Assembly (NCBI GenBank): GCA_002390745.1
Contig: DGQK01000045.1
Coordinates: 30,924-59,156, forward strand
Origin: Bacteroidetes bacterium UBA4416
GTDB lineage: Bacteria > Bacteroidota > Bacteroidia > B-17B0 > Aurantibacillaceae
DNA length: 28,233 nucleotides
Reading direction: 5' to 3'
The position numbers were made by a program, and so were the translations under genes. Shown here piece after piece: positions 10,201-15,493 of the stretch (the first letter of the stretch is position 1; the number at the start of each line of letters is the position of its first letter). The notes under the pieces are model-generated. The model was not told the DNA's origin, made no database searches, and was given only the letters and a program-made list of their open reading frames with translations.

Positions 10201-10967
10201 TAACCGGAGTTGACGGTCAAATCCTTCAGGCCCGAGCGCGAATTGGTACTGATGCCAATTCCAATCGATGCGGAACCCGTGGTTGTTTCGTCGCCCTTTT
10301 CCTTTTTATCCGTAATAGCCGAGAAACTCAGGTTTGGAGTAATGGTCAAACCACCGCTATTGCTGGATTTCATGCCCAACGAAGCATTCATGGATCCTTT
10401 GGCAGGATTGGATGCAGAGATGCCAATACTGGCGGTTTGCTCCATGCCGATGCCCGTGTAATTATTATAGCTGATACCTAAACCAACGTTCAGTTTCCCT
10501 TTGGTTTTGGTGGATGACTTTGGTTTCTGATAGCCAAACAACTCCATGCCTGCTCCTACTGTAACGCCATAGGTATTATTATCCTTTGTATTGAATTCCT
10601 TTTCAATGACCTCTCCTTTGAAATCGTCGGGCAAACCGCGCATGCTCCGGTTGATGCTGCCTACATTCAGGTTCCATCCAAGGCCTGTCCAGCTGGCTTC
10701 ATCGTCCATTCCGATGCCTGAGCTATAGGCAATGTTCAATGGATAGCCGCCCACGTCCAGCAGGGGAATGTTGTATCTGAAATCTCCGGAAGTAAGATCC
10801 ACCATTTCGGCAGTGCTCACCGGGGTAAAGGCCTGCACCTCCGGCTGGCTGGGGCCGCCCGTGAGCGCAAACGTAGCCGTCGGTGTTACAATTTCAGAAA
10901 CGATTGTAATGAGTAGAAAAAAACTGATGATGCGTTTTCGCCTGGTTGTTCCAAATAATGTTGCCAT
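4239..10967 (-). CDS. Giant exported protein (2242 aa) with SpvB/TcB-like N-terminus and terminal RHS-like repeat
   Basis: A signal peptide (RRKRIISFFLLITIVSEIV, cleavage near residue 34) is followed by residues 59-115 with SGDFRYNIPLLDVGGYPLNI, YSSGIG, WTGLGWNL and SINRSMRG. This layout matches the SpvB/TcdB N-terminal pattern (periodic strand, 'LSY-SSG-G', 'LGWSL', 'I-R'). Residues about 120-400 are Gly/Ser-rich alternating strands (GVTVGAGMELFG, NVGLGISYNNYTGIG), barrel- or propeller-like. A long beta-rich middle follows. Residues about 1997-2176 resemble a CenC-type carbohydrate-binding jelly roll ('SGTHSIKV', 'YVVSYWVK', 'GWQRVEQDFTI', 'SYFDDIR'). The last 65 residues form an RHS/YD-like unit (YVYNPVNLRYVAELDANNFA, then YEYDEEGSLVRVKKETERG). 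It starts 6 bases after the lipoprotein gene. The giant gene downstream may carry the remaining RHS part, as TcB and TcC do in Tc toxins. No sorting domain was seen. Confidence 0.88.
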   Translation of the reverse strand: MATLFGTTRRKRIISFFLLITIVSEIVTPTATFALTGGPSQPEVQAFTPVSTAEMVDLTSGDFRYNIPLLDVGGYPLNIAYSSGIGMDDEASWTGLGWNLNVGSINRSMRGLPDDFKGEVIEKEFNTKDNNTYGVTVGAGMELFGYQKPKSSTKTKGKLNVGLGISYNNYTGIGMEQTASIGISASNPAKGSMNASLGMKSSNSGGLTITPNLSFSAITDKKEKGDETTTGSASIGIGISTNSRSGLKDLTVNSGYGRTKEKNTKVFIPTPIGMFKLSSSSSQSGELGSAGVINFGASSYMPRIQNSMVNTSVAVNFKFGATVFGLDGDVTLGGYFSNQSLKDRYTSTPAYGYMFSQAGQHATNVLMDFNREKDQSFSRYTKNLPVTNQTYDVFSVSGQGIGGAFRPFRSEVGYVFDNRSTNTSDSYSASGELAAAQTAHLGVNISVIDVNTVAGKWEDDNDAKDRLYARNTSSNKDYEPYYFKEVGEKSADDVQGALYTAIGGDEAYRIKIDKLIDHKATNELEKWSGGATIPVPSANYIPERQKRNQVLSTLNLSEAKQYGLDRKIYNRQYAGNTSMNISTSAKSHHIAEITALRIDGSRYIYGLPAYNTHQEEITFNASSSTTTGNNATTPANSSYANTSGHVSYNGQDVSVGNKKGIDHYYSRVKTPAYAHSYLLTAIVSPDYVDVSDNGPDDGDFGNYTKFEYEKVYNTAKASDKFGWRMPYEGGKANFNENGKSIENDDQGNLVYGEKELWFVKKITAKNYVAVFELGDRHDAIAAQGVDGGQGSNPTKTKYLKSVALYSKPEYDANASNNYVNAEPIKVVHFVYDYSLCPGVPNNDGASEIVNGTNINAARGKLTLKEVYFTYGKSDKAKVNKYKFSYGQLLSGSSQLSNFAYHPKAYDRWGNYMPLNNNPASYTNTAIPTNYAYNSALNNAEFPYVDQFSKEHADFRASAWNLSRIDLPSGAVIKVNYESDDYAFVQNRPAMQMMKVVGISDNSTIGSTAAEGTVGDLYSAFDTNHKKYLFFELTENLSYNSDPALAKALITKNYLKDIHEGGKYLYFRFLVNLTNTHNMPAQNTGDHFEYVSGYAELNGENPDCGIVSGLMSNGHQVGYVQLNDVVRDDKTSVGSLLKTNPITKAALNFGKVNYNNMVWDASFSPPSDVVDALKQLASEATGGPFKTIMQAIKGPNNSLMGKKYCQEFVYGKSWIRLYNPNGHKFGGGSRVKSLTINDSWSEMTGGQQSSEYGQDYTYETTFDGESISSGVASYEPMLGGDENPFRQPVFMGPNKFTLLVPDERFFMEEPFGETFFPSASVSYSKVKVKNRIPADANVKTHGTGSAVHEFYTAKDYPTITSHTPINPKQYKPPLGGLLKIMSRDYVSASQGYVIKLNDMHGKPKAQSVYAEGSTTALSKLEYFYKTKGNGYTDYGLIDIHSDARCTPNELDNSCVVIDPKGDIRKTTIGVDFDAVADFRETQTTSVMGGAQINLSMFLVGVFPGIVPSVWPDFSYEKTRFRSAVMTKVISQYAILEKTTAHDNGSSVTTSNLAFDSQTGDVLVTKTKNDFHDDIYSLKYPAFWGYDLMGPAYKNIGYSEVVSFSSPGVATVARPDLFQVGDEVSLGGGSKGWVCNVSTGSQVSIMDQAGDLTATGTNVTVKVLRSGRRNLLGSSMASLTSMVNPVDYGNDGLDAKLDVRTSPGKDYKIINTSAVEYSDQWQTFKGYEVSERTKCSCEITSYGTSCIDYLKTYVFSPTSSIIPGGMNAVTRNGSVATYTLPDHCELTFNMNPVSQYHGYPVDWGSFLEARYFTCDFVTDPSTCTASIIGSIYEESINNIPGQNDHIQFTINGGINCPAMFSCKDDGSTTVKCGVREGARVNPFFYGIKGSWRPKTSWSYLEGRTQTASPGNNNLDIRNDGAIREYYPFYDIPASGGPWTVTVANKNRWTYISEVTKVTPLGVEVENKDALGRYSSALYGYNNTLPVAVASNAQLQEIAYDGFEDYSFSAVLCNATSQKRHFDFSNYAASITDQQAHSGTHSIKVGPLSGISISNDVLKSECTPQVPPTCDYILTCSDFIYPFTPITAGGAKKYVVSYWVKENPSVVSPVPVISYPNSYIGISLSGPGSVTMGTLKRSEIIDGWQRVEQDFTIAALSSGSLNVTLQNGGWATSYFDDIRIHPFNSSMKSYVYNPVNLRYVAELDANNFATFYEYDEEGSLVRVKKETERGIMTIKETKNHTQQKN

Positions 10968-10973
10968 AATGAT

Positions 10974-11609
10974 TTAATTGATCGTGATCTTCGGATGATA
11001 GGTTAAGTCCTGTTCTTTCAGCGCAAACCGTACCGGCCCGGTTGCCAGTAACTGGTTATCATACACCAGCACAATATCTTTTGCAGGCGATGCCCGGAAG
11101 CCCAGCATGAAGTGGTTCTGCGGCGAAATGCCATAATTTCGTTCGTAATGGTAAACGGTGCATGGGATCGTATCCATCCCCTGTATCAACCGGATGTCTT
11201 TCTGCATGCCGAATGAATAATACGCGACGCGGTTTTCAAAAGAAACGTCATCATTCTCCGTTACACCATAATGGATCATCTCTTCGCTGAAATGATCAAT
11301 GCTGATCTCCATATCAAAAAACAGCAGGCCTTCATAACCCTTCACCAGGGTGTCAAAGGAAGCCTGACTCGCCTGCGACAGATCACCCAGCTCGCGCAGC
11401 GCCATGGCTTCGGCAGGAATATAGCTCAATTTAAAATTCACGTCTTTCAGCTTCGTGCCGTAAACGCCCTTTTCCCGTTCCTCCCCGAGGAAAGCCTGTG
11501 CCTCTGCCTGCGAAGAAATATCATAGCTGAGCGGCCCGTGCTTCGCGCATGAGCATGCTACAAACAAGATGGCAATGATGATCCTATAATTATTCCTGAG
11601 CACCTGCAT
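10974..11609 (-). CDS. Small lipoprotein-like protein of the giant-protein operon
   Basis: A 211-residue protein. The ATG at 11609 is chosen because it gives a short basic N-terminus and a hydrophobic run ending in FVACSC, a near-lipobox with Cys19 as the likely lipidation site. Longer upstream starts would bury this signal. The sequence AGGAGGT lies directly against this ATG, unusual in this window, though its spacing is too short for an ideal Shine-Dalgarno. The start overlaps the end of the Skp-like gene by 20 bases, which suggests translational coupling. The mature part is predicted soluble, with no family I recognise; it contains LLFFDMEISIDHFSEEMIHY and an NHFMLGFRASPAKDIVLVYD strand segment. 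Its position just ahead of the 2242-residue protein suggests a membrane-anchored partner or assembly factor. That role is inferred from context. Confidence 0.75.
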   Translation of the reverse strand: MQVLRNNYRIIIAILFVACSCAKHGPLSYDISSQAEAQAFLGEEREKGVYGTKLKDVNFKLSYIPAEAMALRELGDLSQASQASFDTLVKGYEGLLFFDMEISIDHFSEEMIHYGVTENDDVSFENRVAYYSFGMQKDIRLIQGMDTIPCTVYHYERNYGISPQNHFMLGFRASPAKDIVLVYDNQLLATGPVRFALKEQDLTYHPKITIN

Positions 11610-12108
11610 ACCTCCTGTTAATGTATTCTGAAACATCTTTTGTAAGATCCTCTTCCGGCCTGGCAAACATGATATTGCCCTCACCGTTTGCACCAAGGAT
11701 CAGGTCGTAGCCGTTCCTCTTCCCATAATCGCTGACATACTGGTTGATCTGCTTCCAGATCTGAGCCGAATACTGCTCCGCAGTAGCAGCATTCTCGTCC
11801 GAAAATTCTTTTTCCTTATACAGGTACGAACGCTGAAGGTCGTTCAGTTGCATCTTCTCCTGCTCTGAAAGACCGGCGCCTTTCATCGAGATATACTGAA
11901 TTCTGAATTTGATGCTGTCGAGCAGATTCTGCCTGGCCAATTGCACTTTACTAAACTTTTCCTCCAACTCTTTTTTCAGTGTAAAACTGTCGTGAAGCTG
12001 TGTCGTGTTGACATAAGCTATTTTTTTGGTACTGCGAAGCGTCCAAAAAATGCAGAAGGCAACAGCAAGGATAACCGCAAGCGGCGTGAGTATGTTTTTA
12101 TAGTTCAT
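11590..12108 (-). CDS. Skp/OmpH-family periplasmic chaperone
   Basis: A 172-residue protein with an N-terminal hydrophobic anchor or uncleaved signal (residues 7-24). Skp-type features follow: the strand IAYVNTTQLHDSF at residues 30-42, a long charged helical hairpin (about 43-125, e.g. LKKELEEKFSKVQLARQNLL, then QMQLNDLQ-like heptads), and the closing strand YGKRNGYDLILGANGEGNI. Skp proteins are trimeric chaperones that hold unfolded outer-membrane or large secreted proteins in the periplasm. The housekeeping skp gene normally sits next to bamA. This copy lies inside an operon of exported giants, 5 bases after the adhesin-like gene and overlapping the lipoprotein gene, so it is probably a dedicated chaperone. 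The family call is firm; the client is inferred. Confidence 0.85.
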   Translation of the reverse strand: MNYKNILTPLAVILAVAFCIFWTLRSTKKIAYVNTTQLHDSFTLKKELEEKFSKVQLARQNLLDSIKFRIQYISMKGAGLSEQEKMQLNDLQRSYLYKEKEFSDENAATAEQYSAQIWKQINQYVSDYGKRNGYDLILGANGEGNIMFARPEEDLTKDVSEYINRRYAGAQE

Positions 12109-12113
12109 CGTTC

Positions 12114-14102
12114 TTAATATTTGAAGCGTGCGTAAAACACTTCATTCTTTTTATTGGTGATGGCAATGCGGTAAAACTCTCCCGGCGATATGGCGCCTAT
12201 CGTACTCAGATCGATCGAAAAACGGTTGTCCCCGATCACCTCTACCAAACCCGGAACGGTTGTTACAGGATCATTCAGATCGCTGACGATCATATAGCGC
12301 AGGCTATTTGCCGAACCTTGCGATACATCAAAGTATTCCTCTTCAAACGTAAAATATATCCTGTTATTGAAGGAGTTGTAATAGCCGCTTCCTATCGTTT
12401 TTTTAAGCACGAAATACGAAGGAACCTCTGTGCAGCTGTAGGCTACAACGGCTGTATTTGTTGATGTGCAACCATTTGCCGGGTTTGTTATTTTCAGGAC
12501 GTAGGAGCCCGGCATGGATACGCTGAGCGTTGGGGTGATCTCTCCGCCCGGCGACCATGAGTAAGTAACTCCCGATGTTGTGGATGACCCTGTCAACACA
12601 GTAACCGGGTTAATGCAGGTTACCGTCTGATTCCCGGTGATGCTTATTGCGGGGGAAACCATATTGTTTATCACATTAAGGATTGTACTGGTGGAGCAGC
12701 CATTGAGTGAACTGGTGACTTTAAATGTGTAAGTACCTGCGGATGACACACTGCGGGTGGGGGTGGTAACACCTCCCGGCGACCAGGAATACGTAACCCC
12801 TGAAGTGGTAGACGTACCTGACAGCACAGCGGTGGGGTTTGTACAGGTAAGGGTTTTGTTTCCTGTTGCGCTGATGTTGGGCAATACGGTATTGCTGCTA
12901 ATACTGATGGTTTTGGTTGCCGAGCATCCATTGGCAGGGTTTGTTACTTTCAGCGTGTAAGTACCTGCCGATGAGATGCTGCAGGTAGTAGTGGTAATGC
13001 CACCCGGCGACCAGGAATAAGTAACTCCCGAGGTACTGGAGGTCCCTGTCAGGATAGCCGTAGGACTGGCGCAGGTTAGTGTTGTGCCCGGACTGGCAGT
13101 AAAGCCGGCTACCGGCGCCAGGGTATTGACAGTCACAGCTACCACGGAGGAGATCACGCAGCCATAAAAAGAATCGGTAACCTTTAAGGTATAGGTGCCA
13201 ATCGATGACGCGCTAAGCGTGGAAGTAGTAGCACTGCCGGGCGACCATAAATAGGTAACACCTGTAGCGCTGGAATAGCCTGTCAAAACTACCGTAGGGC
13301 TGCTACAGGTAATGGTTTGAGGTGATCCTGCATTCGCCGTATTTGCCGGAGCACTGCAACCCAGGTTTTCGAGGCGTGAGGCGGCATCGTACAGGGAGGC
13401 TCTGATTTTCAGGACGGAAGCGGCCATGCCTGCACTGATGCTTCGTGTCCAGAACGTCGTATTATTTTTTTTGAAATTAATGGTAGTTCCTACCCGTTCG
13501 ATGCGCAGCACATCGCCCACGGTATATGTTCCCAGCGATGAAGTTACCATCCCTACATTGTCAAGAGCTATCATGCTCCCGCCCGAATTTAGCTGAAAGG
13601 CATAATCTACGTTGCTCCAGCCCGAGGCTGATCCGGCATCGATGAAGCCAAAGCCTTTGTTATGAGCAGTCGTTGTTGCCACATATTCTATCCATCCGTT
13701 GGTAGAAGCCGGAATTTCATTGCTGGCTTCGCTCGTTCTTGTCCAGGCGGTGGCAGCCGCATTATTTTTTAAGGTGTCGCCGTTCGTGCTGATTGTGTGC
13801 CCCAGGGCCAGCGATTGCCATTTGGTTTTGTAGCCGATGTTATACGTTAAGGTTACTGTAGAGGTAGGCGTTGTGGTACGCGTTACTTTTACCGAATAGG
13901 TACCGGTCCCCTGGCCGGTAATACTGCTTGCGGTTTGTCCGCCCGGCTGCCAGGAGTAAGTATAACTTCCCGAAGGCACGGTCATTTTAATGGAACCGTT
14001 TGTGCTTCCAACGCAGCTCACGTGTGTAATGGCCGGAACCTGTGAGTACAGGGGCTTTGCAAGCACGATGGTGAGCAAAACCAGGTAAAAGACAGACTTC
14101 AT
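12114..14102 (-). CDS. Exported adhesin-like protein with SprB/PKD-type repeats
   Basis: A 662-residue protein. The ATG at 14102 gives a clean signal peptide (MKSVFYLVLLTIVLAKPLYS-Q); the TTG eight codons upstream is less likely. Domains in order: one SprB-like unit (about 25-75, ITHVSCVGSTNGSI with YSWQPGGQT); a lectin- or SPRY-like region (about 92-250, 'ASTNGWIEYVA', 'KGFGFID', 'YTVGDVLRIERVGTTINFKK'); four tandem immunoglobulin-like PKD/SprB repeats starting near 256, 337, 414 and 490, each with 'TC-NPT-VLTG', 'SGVTYSWSPGG' and 'GTYTLKVTNPANGC'; and a C-terminal beta domain (about 560-662) that does not look like a standard T9SS sorting domain. Such repeats form surface fibres or adhesins in Bacteroidota. 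It is the first gene of the six-gene block. Ligand unknown. Confidence 0.85.
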   Translation of the reverse strand: MKSVFYLVLLTIVLAKPLYSQVPAITHVSCVGSTNGSIKMTVPSGSYTYSWQPGGQTASSITGQGTGTYSVKVTRTTTPTSTVTLTYNIGYKTKWQSLALGHTISTNGDTLKNNAAATAWTRTSEASNEIPASTNGWIEYVATTTAHNKGFGFIDAGSASGWSNVDYAFQLNSGGSMIALDNVGMVTSSLGTYTVGDVLRIERVGTTINFKKNNTTFWTRSISAGMAASVLKIRASLYDAASRLENLGCSAPANTANAGSPQTITCSSPTVVLTGYSSATGVTYLWSPGSATTSTLSASSIGTYTLKVTDSFYGCVISSVVAVTVNTLAPVAGFTASPGTTLTCASPTAILTGTSSTSGVTYSWSPGGITTTTCSISSAGTYTLKVTNPANGCSATKTISISSNTVLPNISATGNKTLTCTNPTAVLSGTSTTSGVTYSWSPGGVTTPTRSVSSAGTYTFKVTSSLNGCSTSTILNVINNMVSPAISITGNQTVTCINPVTVLTGSSTTSGVTYSWSPGGEITPTLSVSMPGSYVLKITNPANGCTSTNTAVVAYSCTEVPSYFVLKKTIGSGYYNSFNNRIYFTFEEEYFDVSQGSANSLRYMIVSDLNDPVTTVPGLVEVIGDNRFSIDLSTIGAISPGEFYRIAITNKKNEVFYARFKY
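12432..13337 (-). repeat. Four tandem PKD/SprB-like coding repeats
   Basis: Four copies of a roughly 77-81-codon unit lie inside the adhesin-like gene. The protein keeps the core SGVTYSWSPGG in repeats 2-4 and ATGVTYLWSPG in repeat 1. Each unit has a Cys near its start and one near its end, consistent with one disulphide per unit. The DNA of the cores is also very similar between copies, which makes the array prone to gain or loss of units by recombination. Confidence 0.8.
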
Positions 14103-14239
14103 AAAAACATTATTTAGGAATTTCAATAAATACAGGGAACAAGAGTGTTTGAAACTATAAGTGAACTATATGGAATTATTTTTCATGTACGCATTTTTGT
14201 GATCTCCTGCCGGTTCAACGTTTGGAGGATCTTTCTTTC

Positions 14240-14400
14240 TTACAGAGCTCCCATATTCGACCGGCTTTGGAAGCGGCTGTTGATGCTGGATTTATCAAAC
14301 GTAATGATTCGGCAAGAGCTTCGATGGACAGATTTAAATTCGTTAGCCGCACTTCAATAAGTGCCCGCAAGCGATTTAAATTCGTTTTTTGAAAACGGCA
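14240..14400 (-). pseudogene. Possible AraC-type helix-turn-helix remnant
   Basis: The minus strand encodes NRLRALIEVRLTNLNLSIEA and then LAESLRL, which fits the first half of an AraC-family DNA-binding domain as found at the C-terminus of hybrid two-component regulators. After a shift of frame the DNA reads SSINSRFQSRSNMGA and stops, resembling the recognition-helix half. No larger regulator surrounds it, so if the likeness is real it is a decayed fragment. The match is by eye over about 40 residues and may be chance. Confidence 0.25.
14331..14386. repeat. 14-base direct repeat pair
   Basis: GATTTAAATTCGTT occurs exactly at 14331-14344 and 14373-14386, 42 bases apart (about four helical turns). 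Each copy contains the palindrome ATTTAAAT. The pair lies about 230-285 bases upstream of the six-gene operon start and downstream of a LytTR regulator gene. It could be a paired operator, or simply repeated codons in the possible AraC remnant that overlaps it. Confidence 0.5.
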
Positions 14401-14401
14401 C

Positions 14402-14428
14402 AAAAAAGGAGGAACGGATTTCCTCCGG
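14402..14428 (-). terminator. Intrinsic terminator after the LytTR gene
   Basis: On the minus strand a perfect 7-bp stem GGAGGAA / TTCCTCC with a 5-base loop is followed directly by six T residues. It should end transcription coming from the LytTR gene and so separate it from the operon that starts at 14102. Confidence 0.75.
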
Positions 14429-14761
14429 ATTTTGAAATCAATTAAAATGGATATGCAGCCCCTTGATAGCCTTGTCAGGTCAATCTATTGAAGCTTTTCA
14501 GGCATTTGTTGAAGCTAAAACATGGGCCGGGGGCTTTTATGAAGATGCACACAAAACACAGTTGGCATCTGTCGTAAACCAAAATCTCTTTTGACACAAT
14601 GCCACCGTAAAGGCACCGATCCACAAGCCCTTTCTAATAGGTATTGACGCGTGAAAAACAGAAGCCGAAGAAAACTTTCAAAAAAAGATGCACGATCCTG
14701 AAACAATTTTAACTGGAAACAGATGCCAGCCACAACGGCCTGGCCATTCCTCACTGCAAGA
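14429..14761. other. Non-coding stretch between the LytTR gene and its terminator
   Basis: About 330 bases with no gene I can support. A minus-strand frame of 89 codons overlaps the LytTR end, but it is rich in Arg, Leu and Phe with no recognisable pattern and looks like chance. It may be a long 3' untranslated region or the remains of a lost gene. Confidence 0.4.
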
Positions 14762-15157
14762 TCATCCGGCTTTCCCAATGACATTCATCGCCCGCAAAAA
14801 GACGCTTTTTTTTCGCCTGGCTACTTCTATCAGAGAACCGTCACCCATTTCCAGCAGACTGCCATCCGTATGGATTAATTTTACAATTTTGTGAATATTG
14901 ATCAGGTGTGATTTATGCACCCTGAAGAATTCTTTTTCGGGAAACAATCCCTCATATTCTTTCAGTCCTTTCGAGATGACGTAGCGTTTACCACCGGATA
15001 CATATAAGGTTGAGTAGCTGCCATCGGATTCGATACGGATAACGTCGGCGACAGCACAGTGCAGGACCCCGTCCTTTACCGGAATATCTACCTTGTCAGA
15101 AAATGTAAGCCTCGGTCTGCTTTCGTTTTTTTCGTTAATCATTGTTTTCATAAACAT
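14762..15157 (-). CDS. Stand-alone LytTR DNA-binding regulator
   Basis: A 131-residue protein made almost only of a LytTR domain. It shows the usual order of strands: VIRIESDGSYSTLYVSGGKR (the 'I.. ..Y..l....g' block), 'KGLKEYEGLFPEKEFFRVHKSHLINIHKIVKL' in outline, then 'LLEMGDGSLIEVARRKKSVF'. LytTR domains bind direct-repeat DNA sites. There is no receiver domain and no membrane segment, so it lacks the usual phosphorylation input; signal unknown. Three in-frame ATGs (15157, 15151, 15142) are possible, and a 7-7-7 palindrome covers the first. It reads in the same direction as the six-gene operon beginning about 660 bases downstream, making it a candidate regulator of that operon, though this is inferred from position only. 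Confidence 0.85.
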   Translation of the reverse strand: MFMKTMINEKNESRPRLTFSDKVDIPVKDGVLHCAVADVIRIESDGSYSTLYVSGGKRYVISKGLKEYEGLFPEKEFFRVHKSHLINIHKIVKLIHTDGSLLEMGDGSLIEVARRKKSVFLRAMNVIGKAG

Positions 15158-15175
15158 ACATGATGGGGATGTATG
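15155..15175. promoter_or_regulatory. Palindrome over the LytTR start codon
   Basis: CATACAT and ATGTATG form a perfect 7-bp inverted repeat around a 7-base spacer, overlapping the first possible start codon of the LytTR gene. It could be an autoregulatory operator, or in RNA a hairpin that masks the start. No direct proof. Confidence 0.4.
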
Positions 15176-15493
15176 GTTTTGATAGTGATCAGAAATCGTC
15201 CACCAAGGAACGCTGTTTTATGCTTCTTATTGCAAGAACGAAAAAAAACATCTTCCGTGAAAGCTAATTTAATAGTTTCTTACACATTCAAACACAGGCT
15301 TCTCCGGTTCACTTTACATGAATGAGCATTTATCTAAAAAATAATTTATTTCAAAGTCAGGTGAGCCGGGAAAACGATCTGTCAGTTTTTTTTTACAAAA
15401 ACGGGGATCGCTCAACTTTGCTTTTTTTTCAAATCCTCACATACAACCTGGCGCATAGACCTGTATTCTCAAAAATTCCCTTACTTTTACGGG
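15158..15493. other. Divergent intergenic region, LytTR gene / tRNA nucleotidyltransferase
   Basis: About 336 AT-rich bases between divergently read genes. Apart from the palindrome at the LytTR end and a TACTTTTA promoter-like box at 15482-15489, nothing recognisable was found. It presumably carries promoters for both directions. Confidence 0.4.
15482..15489 (+). promoter_or_regulatory. Possible -7 box of the tRNA nucleotidyltransferase gene
   Basis: TACTTTTA matches the Bacteroidota -7 consensus TAnnTTTG except at the last base. It ends only 4 bases before the proposed GTG start, which would mean a nearly leaderless message. No convincing -33 element was seen, so the call is weak. Confidence 0.25.

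Noticed and set aside
12432..13337. Repeat array considered as a CRISPR-like element
   Set aside because: The unit is about 235 bases, fully coding and in frame, with PKD/SprB-like protein repeats.
14515..14784. An 89-codon minus-strand frame overlapping the end of the LytTR gene
   Set aside because: No recognisable pattern, biased toward Arg/Leu/Phe, and no upstream signal; treated as chance.
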